Shown: positions 35,591 to 44,624, numbered from the stretch's first letter. The stretch: 64,000 nt of DNA from Streptomyces diastaticus subsp. diastaticus (GCF_011170125.1 NZ_BLLN01000003.1:1374501-1438500), one strand, 5' to 3'. Translations and numbers: made by a program. The notes: generated from the letters alone by a model not told the origin.

Positions 35591-35620
35591 ATGGCGGGTG
35601 ACGACGACATCTCCGGGTGA
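35591..35620 (+). CDS. Nine-residue leader peptide upstream of the ABC-F gene
   Basis: ATG 35591 to TGA 35618-35620 encodes MAGDDDISG. AGGGAGA at 35578-35584 gives a good ribosome site six bases upstream. The stop codon lies inside the first hairpin of the leader. Short Shine-Dalgarno-led peptides just before antibiotic-resistance ABC-F genes commonly act as drug sensors: a stalled or slow ribosome on the peptide changes the downstream RNA fold. No stalling experiment backs this particular peptide. Confidence 0.55.
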   Translation: MAGDDDISG

Positions 35621-35700
35621 TACCCGGAGCTGACGGCCACCGGCGGGCGCCCAGCGCCGTACCGCCGCGGTGGCCATGCCGTCGTTCCCTCTTCTCCGTT
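35611..35700 (+). promoter_or_regulatory. Putative attenuator: two hairpins then a pyrimidine tract
   Basis: Hairpin 1 (35611-35629) is a perfect 8-base-pair stem CTCCGGGT/ACCCGGAG with loop GAT, and contains the leader-peptide stop. Hairpin 2 (35635-35675) has the 8-base-pair stem GGCCACCG/CGGTGGCC, extendable by CGG/CCG past one bulged G, and a smaller hairpin (GGCGC/GCGCC) can form in its loop. The following 35681-35700 is pyrimidine-rich (TTCCCTCTTCTCC), as after a terminator. ABC-F start codon 35753 lies about 50 bases further on. Confidence 0.55.
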
Positions 35701-35752
35701 CTCCGCGGGCAGCGCCTTCGCGTACCCGCGTCACATCCCTGAGGTCCGCCGC

Positions 35753-37387
35753 ATGTCCGACGCCTTCATCACCGTTTCCCACCTCTCGTTCGCCTGGCCG
35801 GACGACACCCCCGTCCTCGACGGCCTGTCCTTCACCGTCGGCACGGGCCGTACCGGTCTCGTCGCCCCGAACGGCGCCGGCAAGAGCACCCTGCTCAGAC
35901 TGATCGCCGGAGAGCTGAGCCCCCGTTCCGGCAGCGTCCAGGTGAGCGGCACGCTCGGGTACCTCCCGCAGAACCTCCCCTTCGCCGAGGAGCTGACCGT
36001 CGCCGAGGTGCTCGGCGTCGCCCCCGTGATCGCCGCCCTCGACGCCGTCGAGTCGGGCGACGTGAGCGAGGAGCACTTCACCACCATCGGCGACGACTGG
36101 GACATCGAGGAGCGCACCAGCGCCCAGCTCGACCGGCTCGGGCTCGGCCACCTTTCCCTGGACCGGAGCCTCGCCACCCTCAGCGGCGGCCAGATCGTCT
36201 CCCTCGGCCTCGCCGCCCAGCTCCTGCGCCGCCCCGACGTGCTGCTCCTGGACGAACCCACCAACAACCTCGACCTCGACGCCCGCCGCCACCTGTACGG
36301 CGTGCTGGAGGAGTGGAACGGCTGCCTGCTGCTGGTCAGCCACGACCGCGCGCTCCTGGACCGGACGGACCGGATCGCCGAACTGGACGGCGGCCGGGTG
36401 CGCTTCCTCGGCGGCAACTTCACCGTGTACGAGGAGGCCGTGCGCGGGGAGCAGGAGGTCGCCGAGAAGAACGTCCGCAGCGCCGAGCAGGAGCTCAAGC
36501 GGGAGAAGCGCGAACTCCAGCAGGCCCGGGAGCGCGCCGAGCGGCGCCAGAGCAACGCCGCCCGCAACCTCAAGAGCGCCGGACTGCCGAAGATCTTCGC
36601 CGGGAACATGAAGCGCGGCGCGCAGGAGTCCGCCGGACGCGCCGGGCAGACCCACGCCGCCCGGCTCGGCGAGGCGAAGGCCAGGCTCGACGAGGCGGGG
36701 CGCGCCGTCCGCGACGAGCAGCGGATCGTCCTGGAGCTGCCGGACACCCAAGTGCCCGCAGGACGGACCGTCTTCCAGGGCGAGCGGCTGCGCGTCGGCC
36801 ACGGGGGCCGGCAGCTCTTCGACGGCGACGGCCTCGACCTGACGATCCGCGGACCCGAGCGCATCGCGCTGACCGGCCCCAACGGCGCCGGGAAATCGAC
36901 CCTGCTGCGCCTGCTCGACGGCACCCTGGAACCGGAGAGCGGCGAGGCGCGCCACGCCCGGGGCCGCGTCGCCCACCTCACGCAGCGGCTCGACCTGCTG
37001 GACCCCGACCGCACCGTCGCCGAGAACTTCGCCGCGTACGCCCCCGGCATCACCGAGGCCGAGCGGATGAACCTGCTGGCCCGTTTCCTCTTCCGCGGCG
37101 ACCGCGCCCACCTCCCGGTCGGCGTGCTCTCCGGCGGCGAGCGGCTGCGCGCCACCCTCGCCTGCGTCCTGCACACCGACCCCGCCCCGCAGCTCCTGCT
37201 GCTGGACGAGCCGACCAACAACCTGGACCTCGTCAGCACCGGCCAGCTGGAGACCGCCCTCACCGCCTACCGGGGCGCGTTCGTGGTGGTCAGCCACGAC
37301 GAACGGTTCCTCGCCGAGATCGGCGTGGACCGGTGGCTGTACCTGGCCGACGGCCGCCTCACGGAGACGGGCGCCCCCGAGGTGTGA
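35753..37387 (+). CDS. ABC-F family ATPase (ribosome-protection / translation factor type)
   Basis: A 544-residue protein with two ABC domains and no membrane segment. Walker A1 is APNGAGKS (residues 38-45), and signature 1 LSGGQIVSLG is followed by LLLDEPTNNLD. The Glu/Arg-rich linker at about 215-310, with GLPKIFAGNMKRGAQ, is the tRNA-interacting arm. Walker A2 is GPNGAGKS at about 380, and signature 2 is LSGGERLRATL. ABC-F proteins act on the ribosomal E site and many displace macrolide, lincosamide or pleuromutilin drugs. The leader peptide, attenuator and neighbouring nucleotidyltransferase favour a resistance role over a housekeeping one. The stop overlaps the next start in GTGA. Confidence 0.92.
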   Translation: MSDAFITVSHLSFAWPDDTPVLDGLSFTVGTGRTGLVAPNGAGKSTLLRLIAGELSPRSGSVQVSGTLGYLPQNLPFAEELTVAEVLGVAPVIAALDAVESGDVSEEHFTTIGDDWDIEERTSAQLDRLGLGHLSLDRSLATLSGGQIVSLGLAAQLLRRPDVLLLDEPTNNLDLDARRHLYGVLEEWNGCLLLVSHDRALLDRTDRIAELDGGRVRFLGGNFTVYEEAVRGEQEVAEKNVRSAEQELKREKRELQQARERAERRQSNAARNLKSAGLPKIFAGNMKRGAQESAGRAGQTHAARLGEAKARLDEAGRAVRDEQRIVLELPDTQVPAGRTVFQGERLRVGHGGRQLFDGDGLDLTIRGPERIALTGPNGAGKSTLLRLLDGTLEPESGEARHARGRVAHLTQRLDLLDPDRTVAENFAAYAPGITEAERMNLLARFLFRGDRAHLPVGVLSGGERLRATLACVLHTDPAPQLLLLDEPTNNLDLVSTGQLETALTAYRGAFVVVSHDERFLAEIGVDRWLYLADGRLTETGAPEV

Positions 37388-37996
37388 GCCGCCGCCTGCG
37401 GACCGGCCGCCACCGCGCCACCGGACCCGGCGGACGGCCGCTGGTGGCCGTGCGCGACCTGCGGGTGCCCGGACGGCTCTCCCTTCCCCGGCTCGACGTG
37501 GCCGCCGGTGACCGGCTCCTGGTCTCGGGCGGCGACGGCACCGGCAGGTCCACGCTCCTTGCCGTCCTCGCGGGGCGCCTCGACCACGGTGGCGAGCTGC
37601 GGCACCGCCCCGGCCTGCGGGTAGGGCTGCTGGCCCAGGACACCCGGTTCCGGCGCCCGGAGCGCACCGCGCGGACCGTCTACGCCGAAGCTCTCGGCGC
37701 CGAACGGGCCGAAGCCGTACCGTTGTCGCAGCTCGGCCTGCTGGCCGCAGCCGACCTCGACAGGCCGGTCGCGGAGCTGTCCGTCGGCCAGCGGCGACGG
37801 CTCGCCCTGGCCCTGCTGGTCGCCCGTCCCCCGGAACTGCTCCTGCTGGACGAGCCGGCCAACCACCTCTCGCCGAGCCTGAGCGACGAACTGGAAGCCG
37901 CCCTCGGCCCGGGCCCGGGGGTCATGGCCGGCCACAACCGTTGGCTGCGCGCGTGGTGGCGGGGGGCGCGAACTCGGGCTGGGGAACCCCGACTGA
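37384..37996 (+). pseudogene. Degenerate single ABC domain, apparently frameshifted near its 3' end
   Basis: From GTG 37384 (overlapping the ABC-F stop) a half-size ABC domain reads VAVRDLRVPGRLSLPRLDV, SGGDGTGRSTLL (Walker A with Arg for the essential Lys), ELSVGQRRRLALALL (signature) and LLLDEPANHLS (Walker B). Then comes GHNRWL where ABC-F proteins have SHDRWL. The frame would otherwise run on to 38742 through the whole next gene. Removing one G from the GGGGGG at 37961-37966 gives WWRGRELGLGNPD and a stop at 37996, just before the next ribosome site. It could be a pseudogene, a real frameshift site, or a sequencing error. Confidence 0.6.
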
Positions 37997-38014
37997 CCTG
38001 GAGGGAACGAGGAG

Positions 38015-38626
38015 ATGCAACGCATCGAAGCGCCGTACGGCGCGTGGGAACCGGCCTCCGTCACGGAGGTGGCGGCGCTCTTCTCACCCCTGTGCGAACT
38101 GTGGTGGGTCGCGGGAGGGTACGCCGTCGAGCCGGCGGTCGGGCGCGCCTTCCGCGCCCACGCCGACATCGACGTGCTGCTGCTGCGCGAGGACCAGTTG
38201 GCGGCGCAGCGCGCCCTGGCGGGCTGGGAGTGGTGGGCCGCCGACCCGCCCGGCACCCTCCGGCCGTGGGCGGCGGGCGAGATCCTGCCGCCCGGCGTCC
38301 ACGACATCTGGTGCGGGCCCGGGCCCTACGCCCCGTGGCGCGTCCAGCTGATGCTGGACGAGGCCGAGGACGGCCACTGGGTCTCCCGCCGGGACCCGAG
38401 CGTCCGCAGGCCCCTCGGCACCCTGGGCGCGACCACCCCCGAGGGCGTGCCCTTCCTCGCCCCCGAGGTGCAGCTCCACCACAAGGCCAAGGCGCGCCGC
38501 CCCAAGGACGAGGAGGACTTCACGGCGGCGCTCCCCGTTCTCACGGTCGGGCAGCGCCGCTGGCTGGCCGAGACGATCGAGCAGACGTACGGGCCGCATC
38601 CGTGGGCGGAGCGGCTGCGCGGTTGA
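38015..38626 (+). CDS. Nucleotidyltransferase of the lincosamide/aminoglycoside-resistance type
   Basis: A 203-residue protein. WWVAGGYAVEPAVGRAFRAH followed by ADIDVLLLR is the nucleotidyltransferase core (G-G-x-x-x, then the D-x-D metal ligands), as in ANT(2'')/LnuB-like drug-adenylating enzymes. DIWCGPGPYAPWRVQLMLDE is similar to the second half of that family. GGAGGG at 38000-38005 serves ATG 38015. It lies 18 bases after the restored stop of the ABC domain, so the three genes make an operon. Drug substrate and activity are inferred only. Confidence 0.8.
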   Translation: MQRIEAPYGAWEPASVTEVAALFSPLCELWWVAGGYAVEPAVGRAFRAHADIDVLLLREDQLAAQRALAGWEWWAADPPGTLRPWAAGEILPPGVHDIWCGPGPYAPWRVQLMLDEAEDGHWVSRRDPSVRRPLGTLGATTPEGVPFLAPEVQLHHKAKARRPKDEEDFTAALPVLTVGQRRWLAETIEQTYGPHPWAERLRG

Positions 38627-38653
38627 CCCGTGGACGGCGGCCCGCGGGCCCGT

Positions 38654-39373
38654 TCAGCCCGCCGCCCAGCTCTCCCGGAACCTCGCCGCGTCCCATCGCC
38701 CGCCCAGCTCGGGCGCCAGCCATTTCGGCGCCGCCGCCCTGAACGCCTCCGGGCTGAGGCTCCCGGCCCCCCACGGCACCGCCCCCAGCAGCGGGGCGCC
38801 CGCCGCCTCGGCCAGGTCCTCGGTGTTGCAGCGTTCGGCGAGCCCCGGCTGCTCGGGCCAGCCGCCGATGAGGGTGCCGGTCAGTTCCAGGCCCCGGGCG
38901 CGGGCGGCCTCGGCGGTCAGGGCCGTCGCGTTGAGCGCGCCGAGCGCCGCCGGGACCACGACGAGGAGCCGCGCGTCGAGCAGCCGGGCCGCCTCCGCGA
39001 GGGTGTTGCCCCGGTCGTCGAAGCGGACCAGCAGCCCGCCCGCACCCTCGACCAGCACCAGGTCGTGCTCGGTGGCCAGTTTGGCGGCCGCCTCGGCGAC
39101 GTCCTCGGGGCCCACCGGCGGCGCCCCCGCCCGGCGGGCGGCCGTCGCCGGCGCCAACGGGTCCGGGAAGCGGGCCAGTTCGGCGGCGGTGACGGGACCG
39201 GCGAGGCGGGCCACCTCGTCGGCGTCGCCGCGCTCGCCGGGCAGCAGGCCCGTCTGGGCCGGTTTGAGGACGGCCACGCTCCGCCCGGCCGCCAGGGCGG
39301 CCGCGGCGAGCGCCGCCGTCACCACCGTCTTGCCGATCTCCGTGCCGGTCCCCGTGACCACCAGTACCGTCAT
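38654..39373 (-). CDS. bioD: Dethiobiotin synthetase
   Basis: A 239-residue P-loop protein. VVTGTGTEIGKTVVTAAL is the modified Walker A at residues 5-22, VAVLKPAQTG follows, and VEGAGGLLVRFDD is the Mg-binding loop. It carboxylates 7,8-diaminopelargonate with ATP and CO2 to form dethiobiotin. It is the last gene of the bioB-bioA-bioD unit, 81 bases after bioA. Its 3' end is 27 bases from the convergent nucleotidyltransferase gene. Confidence 0.95.
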   Translation of the reverse strand: MTVLVVTGTGTEIGKTVVTAALAAAALAAGRSVAVLKPAQTGLLPGERGDADEVARLAGPVTAAELARFPDPLAPATAARRAGAPPVGPEDVAEAAAKLATEHDLVLVEGAGGLLVRFDDRGNTLAEAARLLDARLLVVVPAALGALNATALTAEAARARGLELTGTLIGGWPEQPGLAERCNTEDLAEAAGAPLLGAVPWGAGSLSPEAFRAAAPKWLAPELGGRWDAARFRESWAAG

Positions 39374-39454
39374 CGCTCCGCTCCCCGGCGGCGTCGCGCG
39401 CCGCCTCCGCCTGGCCCCGTCCCCATCACGTACTCCGCACGCCGTCGGCGTGGC

Positions 39455-40807
39455 TCACCCGGCCCCCGCCGCAGCGCACACCGCCCGGCCGATCCGGGCC
39501 ACGTCGGCGTCCCCGGTCACGTACGGCGGCATCGTGTACACCAGGTCGCGAAACGGCCGCAGCCACACTCCCTCGCGCACCGCCGCGCGGCTCGCCGCCG
39601 CGACGTCCACCGGATGGTCGAGCTGGACGACGCCGATCGCGCCCAGCACCCGTACGTCCGCCACGCCCGGCAGGCCGGCCGCCGGGGCCAGCGAGGCGCG
39701 CAGTCCGGCCGAGATCCGGGCGACCTCCCCCTGCCAGTCCTGGCCGGTGAGCAGGTCGAGGGAGGCGTTGGCCGCGGCGCAGGCCAGCGGGTTGCCCATG
39801 AAGGTCGGGCCGTGCGCGAGCACCGGCACCTCGCCCCGGGCGATGCCCGCCGCGACCCGGCCGGTGCAGAGCGTCGCCGCCAGCGTGAGATAGCCCCCGG
39901 TCAGCGCCTTGCCCACGCACATCACGTCGGGCGAGACCCCGGCGTGCCCGGCCGCGAAGAACGCGCCGGTGCGGCCGAAGCCGGTGGCGATCTCGTCGAA
40001 GACCAGCAGCACGCCGTGGGCGTCGCACGCCTCCCGCAGCACCCGCAGCAGTGCGGGCGAGTGGAAGCGCATCCCCCCCGCCCCCTGCACCACCGGCTCC
40101 ACGACCACCGCCGCCAGCTCGTGGGCGTGCCGCTCCACCGTCTCCCACAGGTGCGCCGTGTACGCCTCCGAGGGCGGAGTGCCGAAGCCGTCCGGGGGCG
40201 CGTCGGCGAACACCTGGCGGGGAAGCACCCCGGACCACAGGTCGTGCATGCCTCCCTCGGGGTCACAGACCGACATCGGCTGCCAGGTGTCCCCGTGGTA
40301 GCCGCCACGCCAGGTCATCAGCCGGTGCTTCTCCGGCCGCCCCAGCGAACGCCAGTACTGGAGGCACATCTTGGCCGCCACCTCGACCGACACCGACCCG
40401 GAGTCGGCGAGGAAGACGTGTTCCAGGCCCTCCGGCGCCAGCTCCACCAGCCGCGTGGCCAGCCGCACGGCCGGCTCGTGGGTGAGCCCGCCGAACATCA
40501 CATGGCTCATCCGCCCCAACTGGTCGCGGACCGCCTCGTCGAGCACCGGGTGGCGGTAGCCGTGCACCGCCGCCCACCAGGAGGACATGCCGTCGACCAG
40601 CTCCGCCACCCCCTCGACGGGCTCGGCCAGCCGCAGCCGCACGCCGGACGCCGACTCCACGACCAGCGGGTCGGTGGTCCCCGGCATCGGGCCGTACGGG
40701 TGCCAGACGTGCCGCCGGTCCAGTTCGAGCAGCCCCGCCGGGTCCGCCGGGAAGGCCCCGGCGGACGGCAGGAGCGCCTGCGCGGGCTCAGGCATTGGGG
40801 GCGACAT
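39455..40807 (-). CDS. bioA: Adenosylmethionine-8-amino-7-oxononanoate aminotransferase
   Basis: A 450-residue fold-type I PLP aminotransferase. HVWHPYGPM and [16 protein letters not shown] are BioA-specific N-terminal motifs. [20 protein letters not shown] binds the PLP phosphate, [12 protein letters not shown] holds the ring-pairing Asp, and [13 protein letters not shown] the Schiff-base Lys. It uses S-adenosylmethionine as amino donor. The start overlaps the end of bioB by 20 bases (ATG 40807), and an alternative ATG at 40795 overlaps by 8. The two are therefore translationally coupled. Confidence 0.96.
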   Translation of the reverse strand: MSPPMPEPAQALLPSAGAFPADPAGLLELDRRHVWHPYGPMPGTTDPLVVESASGVRLRLAEPVEGVAELVDGMSSWWAAVHGYRHPVLDEAVRDQLGRMSHVMFGGLTHEPAVRLATRLVELAPEGLEHVFLADSGSVSVEVAAKMCLQYWRSLGRPEKHRLMTWRGGYHGDTWQPMSVCDPEGGMHDLWSGVLPRQVFADAPPDGFGTPPSEAYTAHLWETVERHAHELAAVVVEPVVQGAGGMRFHSPALLRVLREACDAHGVLLVFDEIATGFGRTGAFFAAGHAGVSPDVMCVGKALTGGYLTLAATLCTGRVAAGIARGEVPVLAHGPTFMGNPLACAAANASLDLLTGQDWQGEVARISAGLRASLAPAAGLPGVADVRVLGAIGVVQLDHPVDVAAASRAAVREGVWLRPFRDLVYTMPPYVTGDADVARIGRAVCAAAGAG

Positions 40808-42011
40808 CCGTTCCCGCGCCCCGGCGCCGCACCGTCACCAGATCGGTCCGGGCCTCGCCCGTCTCCCGCGCGGCCGGCACCCCGCGCTCCTCGGCCGCAC
40901 CGCCGCACGGGCCGCAGCCGTCGGCACCGGCGCCGCCGCAGGCGTGCGTCGCCGTACCGGCGTCCTCCGCGGGGCCGTGGCCGCCGCAGCCGCCGCCCAG
41001 CACGTCGGCGCGGTGCGCGGGCAGCGTCGTGGTGCCCGCGCCCTCCACCTCGAACCCGGCGTCGGCGATCATCTCCAGGTCCGCCTGTCCCGCCTGGCCC
41101 TCACTGGTCAGGTAGTCGCCCAGGAAGATGGAGTTGACCAGGTGCAGGGCGAGCGGCTGGAGGGTGCGCAGGTGCACCTCGCGGCCGCCGGCCAGCCGCA
41201 CCTCCACGTCCGGGCAGACGAACCGCACCATCGCGAGGATGCGCAGCGCCCGCTGCGGGGTGAGGTTCCACTCGCGGGCCAGCGGCGTCCCCTCGAAGGG
41301 GATCAGGAAGTTCACCGGCACCGAGTCCGGGTCCAGCTCGCGCAGTGAGAAGACCACGTCGACCAGGTCCTCGTCGCGCTCGCCCATCCCCGCGATCAGC
41401 CCCGAGCAGGCCGACAGCCCCGCGCCCTGCGCCCGCTGGACGGTCTCCACCCGGTCCTCGTAGGTGTGGGTGGTGGTGATCTCCCCGTAGGTCGCCTCGG
41501 AGGTGTTCAGGTTGTGGTTGTACGCGTCGGCGCCCGCGGCGCGCAGCCGCTCCGCCTGACCCTCCGACAGCAGCCCGAGACAGGCGCAGACCTCCACGTC
41601 CTCATGGGCCGACTTGATCGCCTCGATGGTCTTCGAGACCCGGTCGACGTCCCGGTCGGTCGGGCCGCGGCCGCTCGCCACCAGGCAGACCCTTTTGGCG
41701 CCGCCCGCCAGGCCCGCGGCGGCCGCCTGGGAGGCCTCGTCGGCGCCCAGCCAGGTGTACTTGAGGATGCCCGCCTGCGAACCGAGCCGCTGCGAGCAGT
41801 AGGAGCAGTCCTCGGGGCAGAGCCCGGACTTGAGGTTGACCAGGTAGTTCAGCTTCACCCGGCGGCCGAACCACTGGCGCCGTACCCGCCCCGCCGCGGC
41901 CACCACGTCGAGCAGGTCGTCGTCGGAGGTGGCCAGCACCGCCAGCGCCTCGTCCCGGGTCGGCAGCTCGCGCCGAAGCCCCTTGTCCACCAGCGTCTTC
42001 AGGAGATCCAT
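40788..42011 (-). CDS. bioB: Biotin synthase with a Cys/His-rich C-terminal tail
   Basis: A 407-residue radical-SAM enzyme. CPEDCSYC (Cys65, Cys69, Cys72) binds the 4Fe-4S cluster. [23 protein letters not shown] and the later [10 protein letters not shown] hold the 2Fe-2S ligands. It inserts sulfur into dethiobiotin. Typical BioB ends near residue 350. Here about 65 further residues include [13 protein letters not shown] and DGCGPCGG (four Cys, two His), which could bind an extra metal. ATG 42011 begins [11 protein letters not shown]. It is the first gene of the minus-strand bio operon. Confidence 0.95.
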   Translation of the reverse strand: MDLLKTLVDKGLRRELPTRDEALAVLATSDDDLLDVVAAAGRVRRQWFGRRVKLNYLVNLKSGLCPEDCSYCSQRLGSQAGILKYTWLGADEASQAAAAGLAGGAKRVCLVASGRGPTDRDVDRVSKTIEAIKSAHEDVEVCACLGLLSEGQAERLRAAGADAYNHNLNTSEATYGEITTTHTYEDRVETVQRAQGAGLSACSGLIAGMGERDEDLVDVVFSLRELDPDSVPVNFLIPFEGTPLAREWNLTPQRALRILAMVRFVCPDVEVRLAGGREVHLRTLQPLALHLVNSIFLGDYLTSEGQAGQADLEMIADAGFEVEGAGTTTLPAHRADVLGGGCGGHGPAEDAGTATHACGGAGADGCGPCGGAAEERGVPAARETGEARTDLVTVRRRGAGTDVAPNA

Positions 42012-42079
42012 GCGGCTGATCCTGACGCACCGGACCGGCCCGGGCCAAGGAGACTTCCTACAACGCACCCTGAAAGTGC

Positions 42080-42095
42080 TGTGGGTATTACCACA
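42080..42095. promoter_or_regulatory. Inverted repeat between divergent bioB and bioF
   Basis: TGTGG-GTATTA-CCACA gives five-base arms, and the inner GGTA-T-TACC is a second overlapping palindrome. It sits roughly midway in the 174-base divergent region, the natural place for a biotin repressor. It does not match the BioQ consensus that I recall. Confidence 0.35.
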
Positions 42096-42185
42096 CCCTG
42101 CCCCTGCTTCCGACCGGCTAGCCTCTGTGCACTGCTCACAAACGGCGGCCCGGCCGCCCTGCCCCGGCGACGCTGAGGACGACTC

Positions 42186-43418
42186 ATGCCCCACCCCACC
42201 CCCGGCCTCGTCGGCCCGTTCGCCTGGACCACCGAGGCGGCCGCCCGCCGCGCCGAGGCCGGGCTGACGCGGGCCCTGCGCCCGAGGCCCGCCGCCTGGG
42301 GCACGCTGGACCTCGCGGGCAACGACTACCTGGGCCTCGCCCGCCACCCGGAGGTCACCGGAGCGGCCGCCGAGGCCGCCGGCCGCTGGGGCGCCGGCGC
42401 CACCGGCTCCCGGCTGGTCAGCGGCAGCACCGCGCTCCACGCCGAACTGGAGCGGGAACTCGCCGACTTCTGCGGTGCCGAGGCCGCCCTCGTCCTCTCC
42501 TCGGGCTACGCGGCCAACCTCGCGGCCGTCACCGCGCTCGCCCCCGTCGGGACCCTGCTGGTCTCCGACACCTCCAACCACGCCTCGCTCATCGACGGCT
42601 GCCGACTGGCCCGGGGCACCACCGAGGTGGTCGCCCACGCCGACCCCGACGCGGTCCGCAAGGCACTCGCCGCCCACCGGGGCCCGGCCCTCGGCGTCTT
42701 CGACGCCGTCTTCTCCGTCGACGGCGACGCCGCCCCGCTCCCGGCGCTCGCCGCCGCCTGCCGGGAACACGGCGCGGGCATCCTCGTCGACGACGCCCAC
42801 GGCCTCGGGGTCCTCGGTGAGGGCGGCCGGGGCAGCGCGCACGCCGCCGAGCTGGCCGGGGCGCCCGACACCGTCGTCACCGTGACCCTCTCCAAGTCGC
42901 TGGGCAGCCAGGGCGGCGCCGTCCTCGGCCCGGCCGCCGTCATCGACCACCTCGTCAACACCGCCCGCACCCTCATCTTCGACACCGGCCTCGCCCCCGC
43001 CGCCGCAGGCGCCGCGCTGGCCGCCCTGCGCCTGCTGCGTGCCGAACCGGACCGCGCCGCCCGGGTCCGCCGCACCGCCCGCGCCCTGTACGAGGGGATC
43101 GCCGGCGCCGGCCTCCAGGCCGCCCGGCCGGACGCGGCGGTCGTCTCGGTGCGCGCCCCGTCGGCCCAGGAGGCGGCCGACTGGGCCGCCCGCTGCCGGG
43201 AACAGGGCGTGGCGGTGGGCTGCTTCCGGCCGCCGTCCGTACCCGACGGCATCTCGCGGTTGCGGCTGACGGCCCGCGCCGACCTCACCTCCGCCGACCT
43301 GGACCGGGCCCTGACCGTCCTCACGCGGACGGCCCCGCCGTCCGCCCGCCGAGCGGGAGGGGGCGGGGCCGCCGGAGCGCCGGGTGTCAGGCCGTCGGTC
43401 CAGGGTCCTGGGCGGTGA
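42186..43418 (+). CDS. bioF: 8-amino-7-oxononanoate synthase
   Basis: A 410-residue alpha-oxoamine synthase. [17 protein letters not shown] and [19 protein letters not shown] are the N-terminal signatures. [17 protein letters not shown] holds the PLP-binding Asp/His, and [13 protein letters not shown] the Schiff-base Lys237. It joins pimeloyl-thioester and alanine. It is divergent from bioB. The last 30 residues are a Pro/Gly/Arg-rich tail that overlaps the DUF397 gene by 32 bases. No bioC or bioH is in the window. Confidence 0.95.
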   Translation: MPHPTPGLVGPFAWTTEAAARRAEAGLTRALRPRPAAWGTLDLAGNDYLGLARHPEVTGAAAEAAGRWGAGATGSRLVSGSTALHAELERELADFCGAEAALVLSSGYAANLAAVTALAPVGTLLVSDTSNHASLIDGCRLARGTTEVVAHADPDAVRKALAAHRGPALGVFDAVFSVDGDAAPLPALAAACREHGAGILVDDAHGLGVLGEGGRGSAHAAELAGAPDTVVTVTLSKSLGSQGGAVLGPAAVIDHLVNTARTLIFDTGLAPAAAGAALAALRLLRAEPDRAARVRRTARALYEGIAGAGLQAARPDAAVVSVRAPSAQEAADWAARCREQGVAVGCFRPPSVPDGISRLRLTARADLTSADLDRALTVLTRTAPPSARRAGGGGAAGAPGVRPSVQGPGR

Positions 43419-43626
43419 CGAAGCCCCGCCAGGCGGCAGGGGAGAAGAGCAGCGCGGGGCCGGGGGCGTTCTTGGAGTCCCGTACCGCGAGCAGACCGGC
43501 ATGGGGACCGGAGGTGAGCTCGGCGGTCTCCACGCAGTTGTTCATCCCGGTGCTGCGGCTGCTGCGCCGCCACCGGACGCCTTGCAGTGAGCTGCTGACC
43601 GGGACGTACCGAGGCTGTGCGGTCAC
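43387..43626 (-). CDS. DUF397 domain protein
   Basis: A 79-residue protein with the standard DUF397 pattern: VRWRRSSRS, then [29 protein letters not shown] and WRGFV. In Streptomyces these small proteins are encoded next to an XRE/DUF5753 regulator and an anti-sigma-like ATPase (the whiJ type of locus), and act with that regulator in developmental control. It follows the XRE gene by nine bases on the same strand and overlaps the convergent bioF 3' end. Confidence 0.92.
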   Translation of the reverse strand: MTAQPRYVPVSSSLQGVRWRRSSRSTGMNNCVETAELTSGPHAGLLAVRDSKNAPGPALLFSPAAWRGFVTAQDPGPTA

Positions 43627-43635
43627 GGCGCCTCC

Positions 43636-44499
43636 TTACGGGCCGTCGTCGTGCTTCTCGGCGAGGAGAAGCAGCGAGTCCTCTGCTGAAAGCGCCCGCG
43701 CCTGAAGGGAGGCGAAGGCGTCGGCGTATGCCGAGAGGTCTTCTTTCCGTTCCAGATAGAGGCTACTCGTGAGGTGGTCAAGAACGACCAAATCCAGGTC
43801 GTTCATGTTCGGAAAGGAGAAGATGACGAAAGGGCCCGTGAGGCCGATGTGTTCACCCGAGGTGAACGGCAGCACCTGGATCACGACGTGGGGGAGGGCC
43901 GCCGCCTCCCGTAAGGCGGCCAACTGGCCACGCATCACCTCCGGACCGCCGATCCCGCGGTGCAGCACCGACTCGTCGATCACCGCGCGCAGCTCCAGCG
44001 GCGGATCGGCCCGCAACACCTCCTGCCGGGCCAGTCGCACCTCCACCAGCGCGTCCACCTGCGCCGGGGGAACACCGGCCAGCGAGGCCCGGGTCACCGC
44101 CCGCGCGTACCGCGGGGTCTGGAGCAGCCCCGGCACCACCGAGGTCTCCAGCGTCCGCATCCATGCCGCCTGCGACTCCAGGCTGATGAAGTCCCGGTAC
44201 TCCGGCGGCAGCACGCCCCGGTAGCGGTGCCACCAGTGCCGGTGCTCACCGTCCTGTTCGGTGCCGGCCAGGGCCACCAGCAGCTCGCGCAGTCTCGGAT
44301 CGCGTACGTCGTAGGCGTCGAGCAGGCGGCGCACGTCCCCGGGCTTCACCCCGCTGCGGGCCGTCTCGATGCGGCTCACCTTGGACTGGTGCCAGCCGAG
44401 CAGGCCGGCCGCCTCGCCGCTGGTGAGCCCCGCGCGGCCGCGAAGGGCCTTCAGCTCGGCTCCGAGCTTGCGCCGGCGTACGGCGGGACCGTTACGCAT
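43636..44499 (-). CDS. XRE-family regulator with DUF5753 domain (WhiJ-like)
   Basis: A 287-residue protein. The Xre helix-turn-helix covers residues 10-70 (LKALRGRAGLTSGEAAGLLG, WHQSKVSRIETARSGV), followed by a DUF5753 sensor-like domain (SLESQAAWMRTLETSVVPGL, LRAVIDESVLHR, VIQVLPFTSGEH). ATG 44499 has AGGAGA about six bases upstream. Together with DUF397 behind and a HATPase gene divergent, it forms a WhiJ-like triad. An AT-rich inverted repeat in the divergent region is its likely operator. Confidence 0.93.
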   Translation of the reverse strand: MRNGPAVRRRKLGAELKALRGRAGLTSGEAAGLLGWHQSKVSRIETARSGVKPGDVRRLLDAYDVRDPRLRELLVALAGTEQDGEHRHWWHRYRGVLPPEYRDFISLESQAAWMRTLETSVVPGLLQTPRYARAVTRASLAGVPPAQVDALVEVRLARQEVLRADPPLELRAVIDESVLHRGIGGPEVMRGQLAALREAAALPHVVIQVLPFTSGEHIGLTGPFVIFSFPNMNDLDLVVLDHLTSSLYLERKEDLSAYADAFASLQARALSAEDSLLLLAEKHDDGP

Positions 44500-44608
44500 G
44501 CACGTCTCCTTCCGGTGGCCGGTTCGGTGCGGGCGAAGCCGCCCATGGCACACCCGGAGGACGGGCCCAATACGGTCGCCCGTCGCAGAGTTCACCGCAT
44601 CGGGCGAC

Positions 44609-44624
44609 AGATATATGCATATCT
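44609..44624. promoter_or_regulatory. AT-rich inverted repeat in the WhiJ-like divergent region
   Basis: AGATAT-ATGC-ATATCT has perfect six-base arms and a four-base spacer in otherwise very GC-rich DNA. It lies 110 bases from the XRE start and 127 bases from the HATPase start. A binding site for the XRE regulator or another developmental regulator is likely. Confidence 0.5.

Noticed and set aside
38630..41137. Plus-strand open frame of 835 codons
   Set aside because: It is antisense to bioD, bioA and the end of bioB, and is rich in Arg, His and Gln with no domain.
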